The notes: generated by a model from the sequence alone, not told the origin. A stretch of 64,000 nt of DNA from Methylotenera oryzisoli (GCF_004661485.1 NZ_PQVH01000005.1:1-64000), one strand, 5' to 3'. Positions 50,825 to 59,738 are shown, counted from the stretch's first letter. Numbers and translations are program-made.

Positions 50825-51031
50825 GGTTGCGCACTCGGGAACGTTGCGAATCGGGTGGTGCGCGGGCAAGTTGTGGATTTTCTGGACTTCCATCGACTGC
50901 ATGCACACTGACTTACCTTCAATCTCGCCGATATGGCGATCATGTCTGGGGCGGTTCTGCTAATTGTGAAAAGGTTGAACCAAAGAAAGACTGTGGACTC
51001 AAATTCAATTGAGAATTATAATCATTCGTAG
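50825..51031 (+). pseudogene. LspA/PbrC-like signal peptidase II, 3' relic
   Basis: The frame reads ALGNVANRVVRGQVVDFLDFH, then a TGA (50909-50911) where the family has Trp, then LTFNLADMAIMSGAVLLIVKRL. These are the two conserved aspartate motifs of lipoprotein signal peptidase (GN-x-x-DR, here with Asn in place of Asp, and FN-x-AD). The N-terminal two thirds are missing. LspA-like genes travel with pbr and czcD metal genes on transposons, which fits the neighbours. Overlaps the longer receptor frame on the other strand. Confidence 0.8.
51011..51029 (+). promoter_or_regulatory. Fur-box-like site before the FTR1-type permease
   Basis: GAGAATTATAATCATTCGT, 14 of 19 to the classical Fur consensus, 25 bp before the ATG. 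It supports iron-related regulation of this permease. Confidence 0.7.
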
Positions 51032-51053
51032 TAATATTGTTCAGGAATTTCAC

Positions 51054-53000
51054 ATGTTTTATCGAATACTTGATCGCTGGTTAATGGCAATGCTGCTGGC
51101 GACTTATACATTTATCGGCGGACCAGCACACGCCGCCGATACCACCGAAACCAAAGCCAAGCAAATTTGGCAGCTCTTGGACTACGTGGCCGTTGATTAC
51201 GGCGGTGCGATAGCTAATGGTGCGGTACTTAAAGCTTCCGAATACACCGAAATGTCGGAGTTCGCTAACGCGGCCGAGCGTCAGTTGCGCGAGCTGCCGG
51301 GCCAGACTGGCAAGGACGCCTTGTTAAAACAGGCCGCCGAACTGCGCGGTGCGGTGGCGAATAAAGCCGATCCGGTCATCGTGGCACGATTGGCGCATGC
51401 ACTGTCCAGTGCCGTGCAAAAGACGTATCCATTCCCAGTGGCTCCAGTCGCCATGCCGGACTTGGCACGGGGCGCTCAGTTGTTTCAGACGCAATGCGCG
51501 GCATGTCACGGCCCGCAAGGGCGCGGCGACGGCTCCTTGGCAGCCTCCCTGAATCCAAAACCGACCGCGTTAACCGATCACCTGCGGGCGCGTGAACGCA
51601 GCCTGTTCGCACTGCATCAGGTCATCAGCAATGGTGTCCAAGGAACCGCGATGCAGGGTTTCGACTCACTGTCGGACAAGGATCGTTGGGCGTTGGCTTT
51701 CTTTGTCGGTACGCTGTCTTATGCAGAAAGCGACAAGGCGGAAGGGGCCAAGCTCTGGCAAGCGAATGCAAAGGCTAGTCAGACGGTCGTCAATCTGGAT
51801 GCACTGACGCAAATCTCTGAGCATGTCTTAGCAGACAGGCTAGATGAACCGTCGGCCAAAGCGTTGATTGCATACCTGCGCACCAATCCAACTGCGCTGG
51901 ACGCGAACAAACCCAAAGGTACAGCGATTGCCAAGGCTAAGCTTGCCGAGAGCGTGGCTGCATTGCAAGGCGGGGATCGTGCGGCAGCAACTAAGCTGGC
52001 CTTGTCCGCCTATCTTGATGGTTTCGACCCGGTCGAACCGGCACTCGCCACTCGCAACCGTCAGCTGTTCGAAAAAATCGAAGCCGCGATGGTGTCCTAT
52101 CGGGCATTGCTGGCAAACGGTACGCCTGCCGACGTGCAGGCCGCACAACAGCGGTTGCAAGGTTATCTTGGTGAGGCAGACAATGTACTCGCACCTTCGG
52201 AAAACGATGCTGTGGCGGCCTTCGTTGGGGCGCTAACCATCTTGCTACGTGAGGGCTTGGAAGCTCTGCTGGTGGTTGTGGCCATGCTGGCCTTTCTCAA
52301 GAAGGCCGAGCGCAAGGATGTGGTGGTTTATGTACATGCTGGTTGGGTGGCCGCACTGGCGGCCGGCGGCGCCACTTGGTTCGTGGCGACCTACTTGGTC
52401 GACGTCAGCGGAGCGAGCCGGGAATTAACAGAGGGCTTCTCGTCGATCTTCGCTGCTGTGGTACTGCTCGGTGTCGGCATGTGGATGCACCAAAAGAGCG
52501 TTGCGGGTCGTTGGCAGGTTTACCTCAAGGAAAAACTGTCCACGGCACTCAATAAACGCACGGCGTGGTTCCTGTTCTCGTTGGCTTTCGTTGCGATGTA
52601 CCGCGAGGTGTTCGAGACGGTACTGTTCTATACCGCCCTCTGGACTGAGGGTAATGGCTGGCCACTGCTCGCTGGCTTGGGAACAGGAATGGCGCTTTTG
52701 GCGCTGATTGCACTCGTATTGCTGCGCACCAGTGCGCGACTGCCGATTGGGCAGTTTTTTGCGGCAAGTTCCTTGCTAGTGGTAGTGCTCGCGGTGATTT
52801 TGGCTGGCAAAGGTATTGCAGGGCTGCAAGAGGCCGGACTGTTGCATACCAGTCCGGTTGCGATTCCTCGCATTGACCTGCTGGGCATCCATCCGTCATG
52901 GGAGACTCTCTTGGCGCAGGTCGCCGTGTTACTCACCGTTGTAGTGGCCTTCAGAATTAATTTGCGTTCGTCTCGTCAAATGACAATACAGCAAAGCTGA
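51054..53000 (+). CDS. FTR1-family iron/lead permease with N-terminal cytochrome c domain (PbrT-like)
   Basis: 648 residues. Signal peptide near 1-27 (MAMLLATYTFIGGPAHA). A periplasmic part has a helical region and a c-type haem motif CAACH near residue 148. The C-terminal half is an FTR1 permease of seven helices with two RExxE metal motifs, REGLE near 398 and REVFE near 516. The combination is that of PbrT and of EfeU-like proteins. ATG at 51054 with AGGA about 8 nt upstream. Clearly more G+C-rich than the core genes. The Fur box suggests iron, the relic neighbourhood suggests lead; both are inference. Confidence 0.88.
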   Translation: MFYRILDRWLMAMLLATYTFIGGPAHAADTTETKAKQIWQLLDYVAVDYGGAIANGAVLKASEYTEMSEFANAAERQLRELPGQTGKDALLKQAAELRGAVANKADPVIVARLAHALSSAVQKTYPFPVAPVAMPDLARGAQLFQTQCAACHGPQGRGDGSLAASLNPKPTALTDHLRARERSLFALHQVISNGVQGTAMQGFDSLSDKDRWALAFFVGTLSYAESDKAEGAKLWQANAKASQTVVNLDALTQISEHVLADRLDEPSAKALIAYLRTNPTALDANKPKGTAIAKAKLAESVAALQGGDRAAATKLALSAYLDGFDPVEPALATRNRQLFEKIEAAMVSYRALLANGTPADVQAAQQRLQGYLGEADNVLAPSENDAVAAFVGALTILLREGLEALLVVVAMLAFLKKAERKDVVVYVHAGWVAALAAGGATWFVATYLVDVSGASRELTEGFSSIFAAVVLLGVGMWMHQKSVAGRWQVYLKEKLSTALNKRTAWFLFSLAFVAMYREVFETVLFYTALWTEGNGWPLLAGLGTGMALLALIALVLLRTSARLPIGQFFAASSLLVVVLAVILAGKGIAGLQEAGLLHTSPVAIPRIDLLGIHPSWETLLAQVAVLLTVVVAFRINLRSSRQMTIQQS

Positions 53001-53040
53001 GCCACATTAGTAATAAAATGCCAAATTAAGCTATACAGAC

Positions 53041-53249
53041 GGCGGCATCGTGTTGTGGAACACGGTCTATCTGTAGCGGGCGGCGCATGAGATAAGCGGC
53101 AACGAGCATCCAGTAGAAGACGCATTGTTGTAATACCTGTCGCCGTCAACTGGGAGCAAATCAATCTGACCGGCGATTAGCTGTGGCACGGCAGTGCCAA
53201 GATCGGCGCGGGCAAGTTCAGACCGCAACGGCCGTGGCAATCAGCTTAG
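53041..53249 (+). pseudogene. Tn3-family transposase TnpA, C-terminal relic
   Basis: Frame 1 begins GGIVLWNTVYL then a stop where Glu or Asp stands in the family. After a frameshift it continues with YLSP and then NWEQINLTGD, stop (normally Tyr), LWHGSAKIGAGKFRPQRP. That is the strictly conserved end of Tn3 transposases (INLTGDYxW, GKFRPLRP). At least four stops and one frameshift make it non-functional. No 38-bp terminal repeat was found. Confidence 0.82.
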
Positions 53250-53309
53250 CGTGCTTGGCACTCTATGCGGTTGAGCGAGCTCTCCATATCAAGATACGCG
53301 TCGCACACC

Positions 53310-53652
53310 TTGCTGGATGGCTGCAGGTTCGCTGGGGCTGATAACGCTCGCAGAAGTAGGACGCAGCTACTTCGTCAGCAGCAAGCCGTGCTCGACGTTA
53401 ATGATAAGCATTAGCTCCTTGGCCTTAATTGTGAATGCCACCTCGTTGATGCTGATTGCCCAGAAAAAGCACTACGGTGACCACTTGAAAGCCAGCTAAA
53501 TTTTCTCGGCTAACGATGTGATTGCGAATCTAGGAGTGATTGCAGCAGGCATCCTGGTCGCCAGGACAGGTTCTGCATGTCCTGACTTGATCATTGGAAC
53601 TATCATTACTCTCCTCATTCTGATTGGCGCTCGCCGTATCTTGAGGCTTTAA
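53310..53652 (+). pseudogene. Cation diffusion facilitator (CzcD-like) relic
   Basis: Reads ISSLALIVNATSLMLIAQKKH and LKAS, then TAA (53498-53500) in place of an aromatic codon, then IFSANDVIANLGVIAAGILVA and PDLIIGTIITLLILIGARRIL. These are helices 4 to 6 of a CDF protein, with the metal-site SANDVIAN, as in CzcD genes carried with lspA on metal-resistance transposons. Upstream half is lost, so it is inactive. Confidence 0.82.
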
Positions 53653-54065
53653 TAAAAATGAAATTCGACGGGGAAGAACTTCACCATGAAAATAAATTAT
53701 GTAAGAATTCAACTTTTGTGAATGTCCACTATGCGGATTCAGTGGAATAGCGGTACATAGTGGACGCGCAGGTTTAGCACTTCAATGTCTGCAACCAGCT
53801 GTGAGTTCAACCGGTTGGATTCTTTAGTTGACCGTCAGCTTAGCGGCTGACTGTCAGCATCAACACGCACAGACAGCCATCAACCGCTTTGTCCGACAAA
53901 TCGCACTGCTACTAGTCCTTGTCTTTACTGCAAACGTACAGTGCCAGCCCAAAGAGGAACTTGCGAAGTTGATGGTAAAGAAATGAAAATTACTATCGGG
54001 CAAGCAGGCAACTAAGCTTCATTTCACTTAATGTATATTTATCCTGATTTGAAAGGATCATTGCT
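53653..54065. other. 413-bp gap with inverted repeat and repeat B
   Basis: Perfect 10-bp inverted repeat GTCCACTATG / CATAGTGGAC (53724-53733 and 53756-53765, 22-nt loop) and repeat B (53800-53860), the inverse of repeat A. Otherwise the promoter side of the DUF2703 gene; nothing more recognised. Confidence 0.6.
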
Positions 54066-54479
54066 ATGAAATCATTACCGATAATTTGGCAGAGACTAGT
54101 GAGCTCGAAAGGAAGGACGTGCGATCGCTGCAACGCCACCAATCTGGAAATGCAGCAAGCCATCAGTAAACTCCAGGAGGCACTTCGCCCCTTGGGTATT
54201 GAGCCAACCCTTGAGACCAGAGAGATAGACGAAGAATCATTCAAAGCCAACCCCTCTGAATCCAACCGCATTTGGATCGCGGGCAGGCCCATGGAAGAAT
54301 GGCTTGGTGCAAGGGTCGGCAGCAGTCGTTGTTGTTCTGTTTGTGGTGAATCAGAGTGTCGAACGATAGAGGTAGAGGGAACTGCGTTCGAGGCCATTCC
54401 CGAGAAGCTCTTTCTCAAAGCTGCCTTGGTCGCTTCTGCTGAGTTGTTAGATCCCACCCCTGATGCGCCGGCGCGTTAA
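54066..54479 (+). CDS. DUF2703 domain protein
   Basis: 137 residues, soluble. It begins LPIIWQRLVSSKGRTCDRCNAT with a CxxC near residues 19-22, then the family core EIDEESFKANPSESNRIWIAGRPMEEWLGA and SSRCCSVCGESECRT with four cysteines near 88-98. DUF2703 genes cluster with mercury and other metal-resistance genes; the biochemical role is unknown. The thiol clusters suggest metal binding. G+C-rich, foreign-looking. Confidence 0.85.
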   Translation: MKSLPIIWQRLVSSKGRTCDRCNATNLEMQQAISKLQEALRPLGIEPTLETREIDEESFKANPSESNRIWIAGRPMEEWLGARVGSSRCCSVCGESECRTIEVEGTAFEAIPEKLFLKAALVASAELLDPTPDAPAR

Positions 54480-54482
54480 TGT

Positions 54483-54866
54483 TCATTTTGCCTCGTCAAC
54501 CATTTGAATGGTGGTCGCTTCAACTTCCTTGGCGACTTGAACCAGCCCTGCATCTTGCGATAGCGCCGAAATCATATCCGCCGGTCTAATCAGACCGATC
54601 TTGGTCTTGCCTTTCTCGGTAAATACCGAGATACGGCAGGGCAGTGCCATATTCAGGCGCATGTCGGTAGATAACACTTTTGATGCCTGTACCGGGTTGC
54701 AAACCTCGAACACTTTGCATTCCTCCCCAAAGGCAATCCCCTTGCTACGCAGAGCGTTACCCAAGTCGTGAACATGCAGCACGCCGAAAGCGTGACGCTT
54801 CACTGCAGATTCAAGGTCTGTAGCCGCTTGTTCGAAGGTTTTATCTGTTTCAACGATGTAGTACAT
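54483..54866 (-). CDS. DUF302 domain protein
   Basis: 127 residues. The DUF302 fold begins MYYIVETDKTFEQAATDLESAVKRHAFGVLHVHDLGNALRSKG and contains FEVCNPVQASKVLSTDMRLNMALPCRISVF. Function not established; the family occurs with metal and redox genes. No signal peptide. Convergent with the DUF2703 gene (3 nt apart). Confidence 0.85.
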   Translation of the reverse strand: MYYIVETDKTFEQAATDLESAVKRHAFGVLHVHDLGNALRSKGIAFGEECKVFEVCNPVQASKVLSTDMRLNMALPCRISVFTEKGKTKIGLIRPADMISALSQDAGLVQVAKEVEATTIQMVDEAK

Positions 54867-54910
54867 GAAAACTCCTATTGTCCAAGACTGTTTGGTTAAA
54901 TGGTTTCAGC

Positions 54911-54963
54911 AGGCACACTAAATATCCCCAATTGCAAATCGATCGGGCATGTTTAGTGTGCCT
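54911..54963. repeat. Perfect 12-bp inverted repeat
   Basis: AGGCACACTAAA / TTTAGTGTGCCT (54911-54922 and 54952-54963, 29-nt loop), between the DUF302 and Met-rich genes. Could end the Met-rich gene or be a regulatory site. Confidence 0.6.
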
Positions 54964-54984
54964 CCCTGTGTGGCGCAGCCTTAA

Positions 54985-55467
54985 TTATCTTGAGGGTTGT
55001 CCCCACATTTCATGCTGATGCTGCATCATATGATCCATCATCATCTGCTGCATGGGCATGTAATGATCCATCATGTACTGGCGCTGCTTCATTTGCTCGG
55101 GGGTGAGGTTGGAATAATAGTCGTCCATGTCGTCCCATCCCATCATCATGTCGTGTCCCATTCCCATACAGCCATCAGGTCCCCACATGCCTTCCATCAT
55201 ATGCATGTTGTTCTGCATGGTCGACCAGTGCTCCTTGAGCAGTTTCTGCCGCTTCTGCGGATCCTGGGTCTGATGAATTTTGTCCATCTCTTGCTGCATC
55301 TTCTTCATGTTTTCCTGAATCTGCTTCATTTGCTTGTCGAACTCAGCCACATTAGGTGCATTTTGCTGAATTTGCGCACCGTTTTGGGGTGTCGTTTTTT
55401 CAGCCATTGCCGGGGTAGCCGAAAAAATGGCTGTAACCAATAGTGCTATCAAAGCAGTCCGTTTCAT
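54985..55467 (-). CDS. Exported Met-rich helical protein
   Basis: 160 residues. Signal peptide MKRTALIALLVTAIFSATPAMA (cut near residue 22; quoted core ALIALLVTAIFSATPAMA). A Gln/Lys coiled segment (EFDKQMKQIQENMKKMQQEMDKIH) follows, and the C-terminal 75 residues are packed with Met and His (GHDMMMGWDDMDD, MMMDHMMQHQHEMW). Likely binds metal in the periplasm. 45 bp downstream of the P-type ATPase gene, same strand, so probably co-transcribed. Confidence 0.75.
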   Translation of the reverse strand: MKRTALIALLVTAIFSATPAMAEKTTPQNGAQIQQNAPNVAEFDKQMKQIQENMKKMQQEMDKIHQTQDPQKRQKLLKEHWSTMQNNMHMMEGMWGPDGCMGMGHDMMMGWDDMDDYYSNLTPEQMKQRQYMMDHYMPMQQMMMDHMMQHQHEMWGQPSR

Positions 55468-55512
55468 TCTGAATCTCCTTTAATCGGTATAAAACAAAGG
55501 GGAATGACTTCC

Positions 55513-57699
55513 CTATCTCCGTAACAACCGGAGTCCGTTTGCTACAACCAACAAACTGGCACCCATGTCGGCGAATACAGCCATCCACATAGTCGTCATT
55601 CCTACGAAAGTAAGCATAAAAAATACCAGCTTGATGCCGAGTGCGAGTGCGATGTTCTGTTTCAGTATCGCAGCTGTATCCCGAGACAAGCGCACGAAAG
55701 CTGGAATCTTGCGCAGGTCGTCATCCATCAACGCCACATCGGCGGTCTCAATGGCGGTATCGGTACCGGCGGCCCCCATGGCAAAGCCTATGTCGGCGCG
55801 TGCCAAGGCAGGCGCATCGTTGATGCCGTCGCCTACCATGCCGATCTTGCCGCCGTTTCCGTCTTTCAGGAGTTGCTCAATGGTTGTGAGCTTGTTCTCC
55901 GGCAGCTGGTTCCCTCTCGCTTCATCAATGCCGACCTCGCTTGCAATGGCTTCGGCAGTGTGCGCGTTGTCGCCAGTCAGCATCAGGGTTTTTACCCCGA
56001 GAGAATGCAGTTCTGCAATGGCTTGACGACTGGTATCCCGCACAGTATCGGCAACCGCGAAAATACCGAGCACCCCAGTCTGATTCGCCAATAGCACAGC
56101 CGTTTTACCCTGGCGCTCCAACGGCATGAGCTTGGCCTCGATGTCTGCGGAACACAAGCCCAGATCTTCAATCAGTTGATGGTTGCCGAGTTGGTAAGTA
56201 TGACCATCAATACTGCCCTTCACCCCACGTCCTAGAATGGCGGCAAAGTCAGCAACATCAAGCAACACAATCCCCGACTCATTAGCTGCACGAGCAATGG
56301 CTAATGAAACCGGATGATCGGAGCGTGCCGCCAGACTTGCCGCCAGGGTGTGAATCTGAGTGACGTCATCACCAGTTAGTGCGATAAAGTCGGTCTGGGC
56401 AGGCTTCCCGTGGGTAATGGTGCCGGTCTTGTCGAGTGCGAGAGTCGTTAATTGATGTCCTTCCTCAAGATAGACACCGCCTTTGATCAATATGCCTTTG
56501 CGCGCAGCCGCAGCCAGCCCGCTGACAATGGTGACCGGCGTTGAAATCACCAATGCACACGGGCAGGCGATGACGAGCAGCACCAAGGCCTTGTAGATCC
56601 AGTCGAGCCATGATCCCCCATTGAGCAAAGGCGGCAGGATAGCGACCAGCAGTGCGATGGCAAATATGGATGGCGTGTAGATTTTGGCAAACTGGTCGAC
56701 AAAACGTTGAGTGGGGGCACGGCTACCCTGAGCCGATTCTACGGCATGGATGATGCGGGACAGTGTGGAATGGCTCGCTTCTGCTGTTACACGGTATTCG
56801 AATGAGCCGGTTTCGTTGATGGTACCTGCGAAGACGACATCCCCCTCAGCCTTGTCCACGGGCATGCTTTCACCGGTGATTGGGGCCTGATTTACCGCCG
56901 ACCGGCCGCTGGTCACAATGCCGTCAAGCGCTATCCGCTCTCCAGGACGCAGGCGTACCACCGCTCCAAGCGGCACTTCCTTGGCAGCCATGTCCAACCA
57001 ATTGCCATCTTGCTGACGAACTGTCGCGGTTTCCGGAGCAAGTTCCATCAACCCGCGTATAGCGTTACGCGCACGGTCGAGGGACTTGGCTTCAATCAGT
57101 TCCGCCAGCGCAAAGAGAAACGTCACCATGGCCGCCTCTGGCCAGTGTCCGATAGCAACCGCGCCGGTTACCGCAATCGACATCAGGGCGTTTATGTTCA
57201 GATTGCCGTTTTTGAGCGCGACCCAGCCTTTCTTGTAGGTCGGCAGACCACCGGACAAAATCGCCAACAAAGCGAGCGCAATGATCGCCCACTCTTGCAC
57301 GCCGGCAATCCAGCCCACGACTTCAGATAACGTAGCCGCGACCCCTGAAAATGCCAATGGCCACCAGTTGGTCTTGGAAACTGGTTCAATCTGTGGGGTT
57401 ACAGCGGTTGCATTGCCCGATTCAATCTTCGCTTCGAAACCGATGGCTTGTAACGCCGTAACGATGTTATCCAAAACTTCCGGTGAGTGTGTAACGGTGA
57501 GGCGCCGCTGTATCAGATTGAAATCCAGCGCGGCTACACCGATCATCCCCGTCAGCTTGGCTCTGATGAGATTTTCTTCGGTCGGGCAATCCATGTCGTC
57601 AATACGAAAAACAGTCTTGCCTGCCCCATGATCAGGTCCGACCATCATTGAAGATGAGTCAGTCGCACAATCACACGTATTGGAATCGCAAACTTTCAT
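55513..57699 (-). CDS. Zn/Cd/Pb-exporting P1B-type ATPase (CadA/ZntA/PbrA-like)
   Basis: 728 residues, inner membrane. The N-terminus has a Cys-rich start (CDSNTCDCATDSS) and one HMA-like domain with MDCPTEEN (near 38-45) in place of GMTCxxC, as in PbrA and CadA. The transport site is [16 protein letters not shown] (near residue 380), followed by DKTGTITHG (near 425) and [23 protein letters not shown] with this surrounding sequence separates it from the copper pump at 31893. A MerR-family promoter stands upstream. No regulator gene lies next to it. Confidence 0.93.
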   Translation of the reverse strand: MKVCDSNTCDCATDSSSMMVGPDHGAGKTVFRIDDMDCPTEENLIRAKLTGMIGVAALDFNLIQRRLTVTHSPEVLDNIVTALQAIGFEAKIESGNATAVTPQIEPVSKTNWWPLAFSGVAATLSEVVGWIAGVQEWAIIALALLAILSGGLPTYKKGWVALKNGNLNINALMSIAVTGAVAIGHWPEAAMVTFLFALAELIEAKSLDRARNAIRGLMELAPETATVRQQDGNWLDMAAKEVPLGAVVRLRPGERIALDGIVTSGRSAVNQAPITGESMPVDKAEGDVVFAGTINETGSFEYRVTAEASHSTLSRIIHAVESAQGSRAPTQRFVDQFAKIYTPSIFAIALLVAILPPLLNGGSWLDWIYKALVLLVIACPCALVISTPVTIVSGLAAAARKGILIKGGVYLEEGHQLTTLALDKTGTITHGKPAQTDFIALTGDDVTQIHTLAASLAARSDHPVSLAIARAANESGIVLLDVADFAAILGRGVKGSIDGHTYQLGNHQLIEDLGLCSADIEAKLMPLERQGKTAVLLANQTGVLGIFAVADTVRDTSRQAIAELHSLGVKTLMLTGDNAHTAEAIASEVGIDEARGNQLPENKLTTIEQLLKDGNGGKIGMVGDGINDAPALARADIGFAMGAAGTDTAIETADVALMDDDLRKIPAFVRLSRDTAAILKQNIALALGIKLVFFMLTFVGMTTMWMAVFADMGASLLVVANGLRLLRR

Positions 57700-57726
57700 A
57701 TCAGTCTTATCATTTGTAGAGAAATA

Positions 57727-57758
57727 TTTAAGCTACCCTGCAGCGGCTATAGAGTCAA
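57727..57758 (-). promoter_or_regulatory. CadR/PbrR/ZntR-type promoter of the P-type ATPase
   Basis: Minus strand: TTGACT (57758-57753), about 20-bp spacer holding the dyad ACTCTATAG-CCGC-TGCAGGGT (57755-57735), then CTTAAA near 57732-57727. The overlong spacer and the AC(T/C)CT half-sites are those of the MerR metal sensors. Confidence 0.75.
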
Positions 57759-58014
57759 GTGATTGTGATGATGGAGACCCAGACTTTCTGACAATGACAT
57801 GAAAGTTGGGTAGTGAGCAAAACTAACGCGCGCAAAAATCGAGACAATTCGCAGCAGTAATTAATCGATGGTTACACAAAATTCAGAACCCCCTTGATAT
57901 TGAACTGGAGCACCGAGCTTCTGCTGTTGGTATGGATAACTTTGTAACAGGTATTATCTACTTATACCACCCATTTTCCTTGAGTATTGATTATTGATAT
58001 GTTAAATTTAACTT
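57759..58014. other. Gap between the P-type ATPase and czc operon
   Basis: Marks the change from the G+C-rich island to AT-rich DNA. Contains a candidate czc promoter, TTGAGT (57980-57985), 17-bp spacer, TAAATT (58003-58008). No gene seen. Confidence 0.5.
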
Positions 58015-58380
58015 GTGAAGATATTATCTAAAATCCTTTTAATCTTATTCGTGTTGCAGTCTACATGGGCTGTTGCTGCTCAATATTGCCAGCACGAAGA
58101 AAGTCCGAAGGTTGAGCATATTGGTCACCATACGCATAAGCATACTTCTCAAAGTGCTGACAGTAATCATGTGACCGATCAAAAATCAAGCGACAGCTCT
58201 AAGTCAGGAGTTGATACTGATTGCCCTTTCTGTCACTTAAGCAGTATCAAATCAATGATTAGTAACTTGCCTGTGATTGATGCAGAAATCGAGTCTGTTG
58301 TAATAGTCGGTATTTATCGCAGCTATCCTGAAATTATTCCACTGAAGCCTGAACGACCCAACTGGAATCTTGCTGTTTAA
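58015..58380 (+). CDS. czcI: CzcI-like exported metal-operon protein
   Basis: 121 residues, GTG start. Signal peptide near 1-21 (ILLILFVLQSTWAVAA). Then YCQHEESPKVEHIGHHTHKHTS, the YCQHE plus His-rich segment typical of CzcI, then DTDCPFCHLSS and YPEIIPLKPERPNW. CzcI proteins precede czcCBA and influence its expression. There is no Shine-Dalgarno, and the candidate -10 is only about 6 nt upstream, so the message may be leaderless. Confidence 0.8.
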   Translation: MKILSKILLILFVLQSTWAVAAQYCQHEESPKVEHIGHHTHKHTSQSADSNHVTDQKSSDSSKSGVDTDCPFCHLSSIKSMISNLPVIDAEIESVVIVGIYRSYPEIIPLKPERPNWNLAV

Positions 58381-58472
58381 TTCAGCGAGATTTTGTCATC
58401 TTTAAATACTAGTTATTCTGTAGCAATTAACATTATCTCGCTGAATTCTGACCTTATTTTTAGGAGAATTCT

Positions 58473-59738
58473 ATGCGTTTATGTTATTTGTTTTTATCAT
58501 TTATTTTATTATCAATCCCGGTACTGGCGGCAAATGACGCTGCCCTACAACATGCCGAAAACCAAAATTTAACAGATCTTTCTCTTTCAGACTCACTTGA
58601 TCTGGCATTGAAGGCAAATCCTGATATTGCCGTTGCCATACGCGAGCGAGAGGCTATAGATGGAGTAAAAGTACAAGCTGCCACTAGGCCCAATCCCTTT
58701 GTATCAACCTCTATTCAAGACACCCGAAGTGCTACACGGCAGATTTATCTTCAATTTAACCAAGAGATTGAGCTAGGAGATAAGCGTACAGCCAGGATGG
58801 AAGCTGCCGATGCTTTCTATAGCAAAGCAGATGCCGAGCTAGCCACTAAAAAAGCTGAAATTCACGCTAATGTGGTGTTGGCTTTTTATGAGTTACTGGT
58901 GGCACAAGAACGAGTGACACTTGCCAAGTCCTCAGTGGTAGTTGCCGAATCGGCACTTGATGCTGCTTCTAAGCGTGTCAAAGCTGGCAAAAGTTCACCC
59001 GTTGAGCAAACCAAATCAACTGTTGCTGCTGCATCCGCAAAAATTGAGCTGGTTCAAGCCATGACGCAATTAAACAATAGTCGCAAACGTTTAAGTGCTC
59101 TGTGGGGTGATAACGCACCTAGCTTCGAGCGTGCAACTGGTGAAGTTGCAACCATTCCTGAAATAAGCTCACTGAGTAACCTTCAATCATTAATAGATAG
59201 CGCTCCATCCGTCAAATTAGCCAAACTGGAAATTGATGCGCGAAAGGCAATGACTAGGATTGAGCGTAGCAGAGCCATCCCTAATATCACAATCAGTGCA
59301 GGGGTAGTGAATAACCAAGAGATTGGGCTTAATCAGGCCTTGTTTGGATTGTCCATTCCAATCCCAGTCTTTGATCGTAACCAAGGTAATGTTCAAGAGG
59401 CTGCCAGCCGCACATTTAAAGCTGAAGACGAACTGATTGCTGTAAAAAACAGAATTCAAACAAATCTGGCTACACAATATGAAAGACTAAATGCGGCCAG
59501 ACAGGCAACTCTGTCGCTGCAAAGTGACATTCTACCCAATGCTCAAAGCGCGTTTGATGCTGCCAACAGAGGCTTTAGTTTGGGTAAGTTTAACTTTCTG
59601 GATGTGTTGGATGCTCAACGCACGCTATATCAAGCCAAATCTCAATATATCAACGCACTCTTGGAAGCACATCAATCGATTGCTGAAATAGAACGTACTC
59701 TTGGTGAAGTTGTAGAGCACCAAGCAACAAAGCCTTAA
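58473..59738 (+). CDS. czcC: CzcC-like outer membrane factor
   Basis: 421 residues with signal peptide (LFLSFILLSIPVLAAND). Two outer-membrane-efflux repeats: LSLSDSLDLALKANPDIAVAIREREAI at 33-60, and IPVFDRNQGNVQEAASR near 290-307, followed by ALFLGKFNFLDVLDAQRT-like text (FSLGKFNFLDVLDAQRTL). Forms the exit duct of the CzcCBA tripartite pump. AGGAG lies about 8 nt upstream. Intact and 12 nt before czcB. Confidence 0.9.
   Translation: MRLCYLFLSFILLSIPVLAANDAALQHAENQNLTDLSLSDSLDLALKANPDIAVAIREREAIDGVKVQAATRPNPFVSTSIQDTRSATRQIYLQFNQEIELGDKRTARMEAADAFYSKADAELATKKAEIHANVVLAFYELLVAQERVTLAKSSVVVAESALDAASKRVKAGKSSPVEQTKSTVAAASAKIELVQAMTQLNNSRKRLSALWGDNAPSFERATGEVATIPEISSLSNLQSLIDSAPSVKLAKLEIDARKAMTRIERSRAIPNITISAGVVNNQEIGLNQALFGLSIPIPVFDRNQGNVQEAASRTFKAEDELIAVKNRIQTNLATQYERLNAARQATLSLQSDILPNAQSAFDAANRGFSLGKFNFLDVLDAQRTLYQAKSQYINALLEAHQSIAEIERTLGEVVEHQATKP

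Noticed and set aside
50717-50908. 64-residue N-terminal extension of the siderophore receptor
   Set aside because: It covers the Fur site and the lspA relic, lacks a signal peptide and the internal ATG has a good ribosome site.
51054-53000. Firm gene symbol pbrT
   Set aside because: The Fur box suggests iron, and no intact pbrA-pbrR neighbours exist; domain order alone does not settle the metal.
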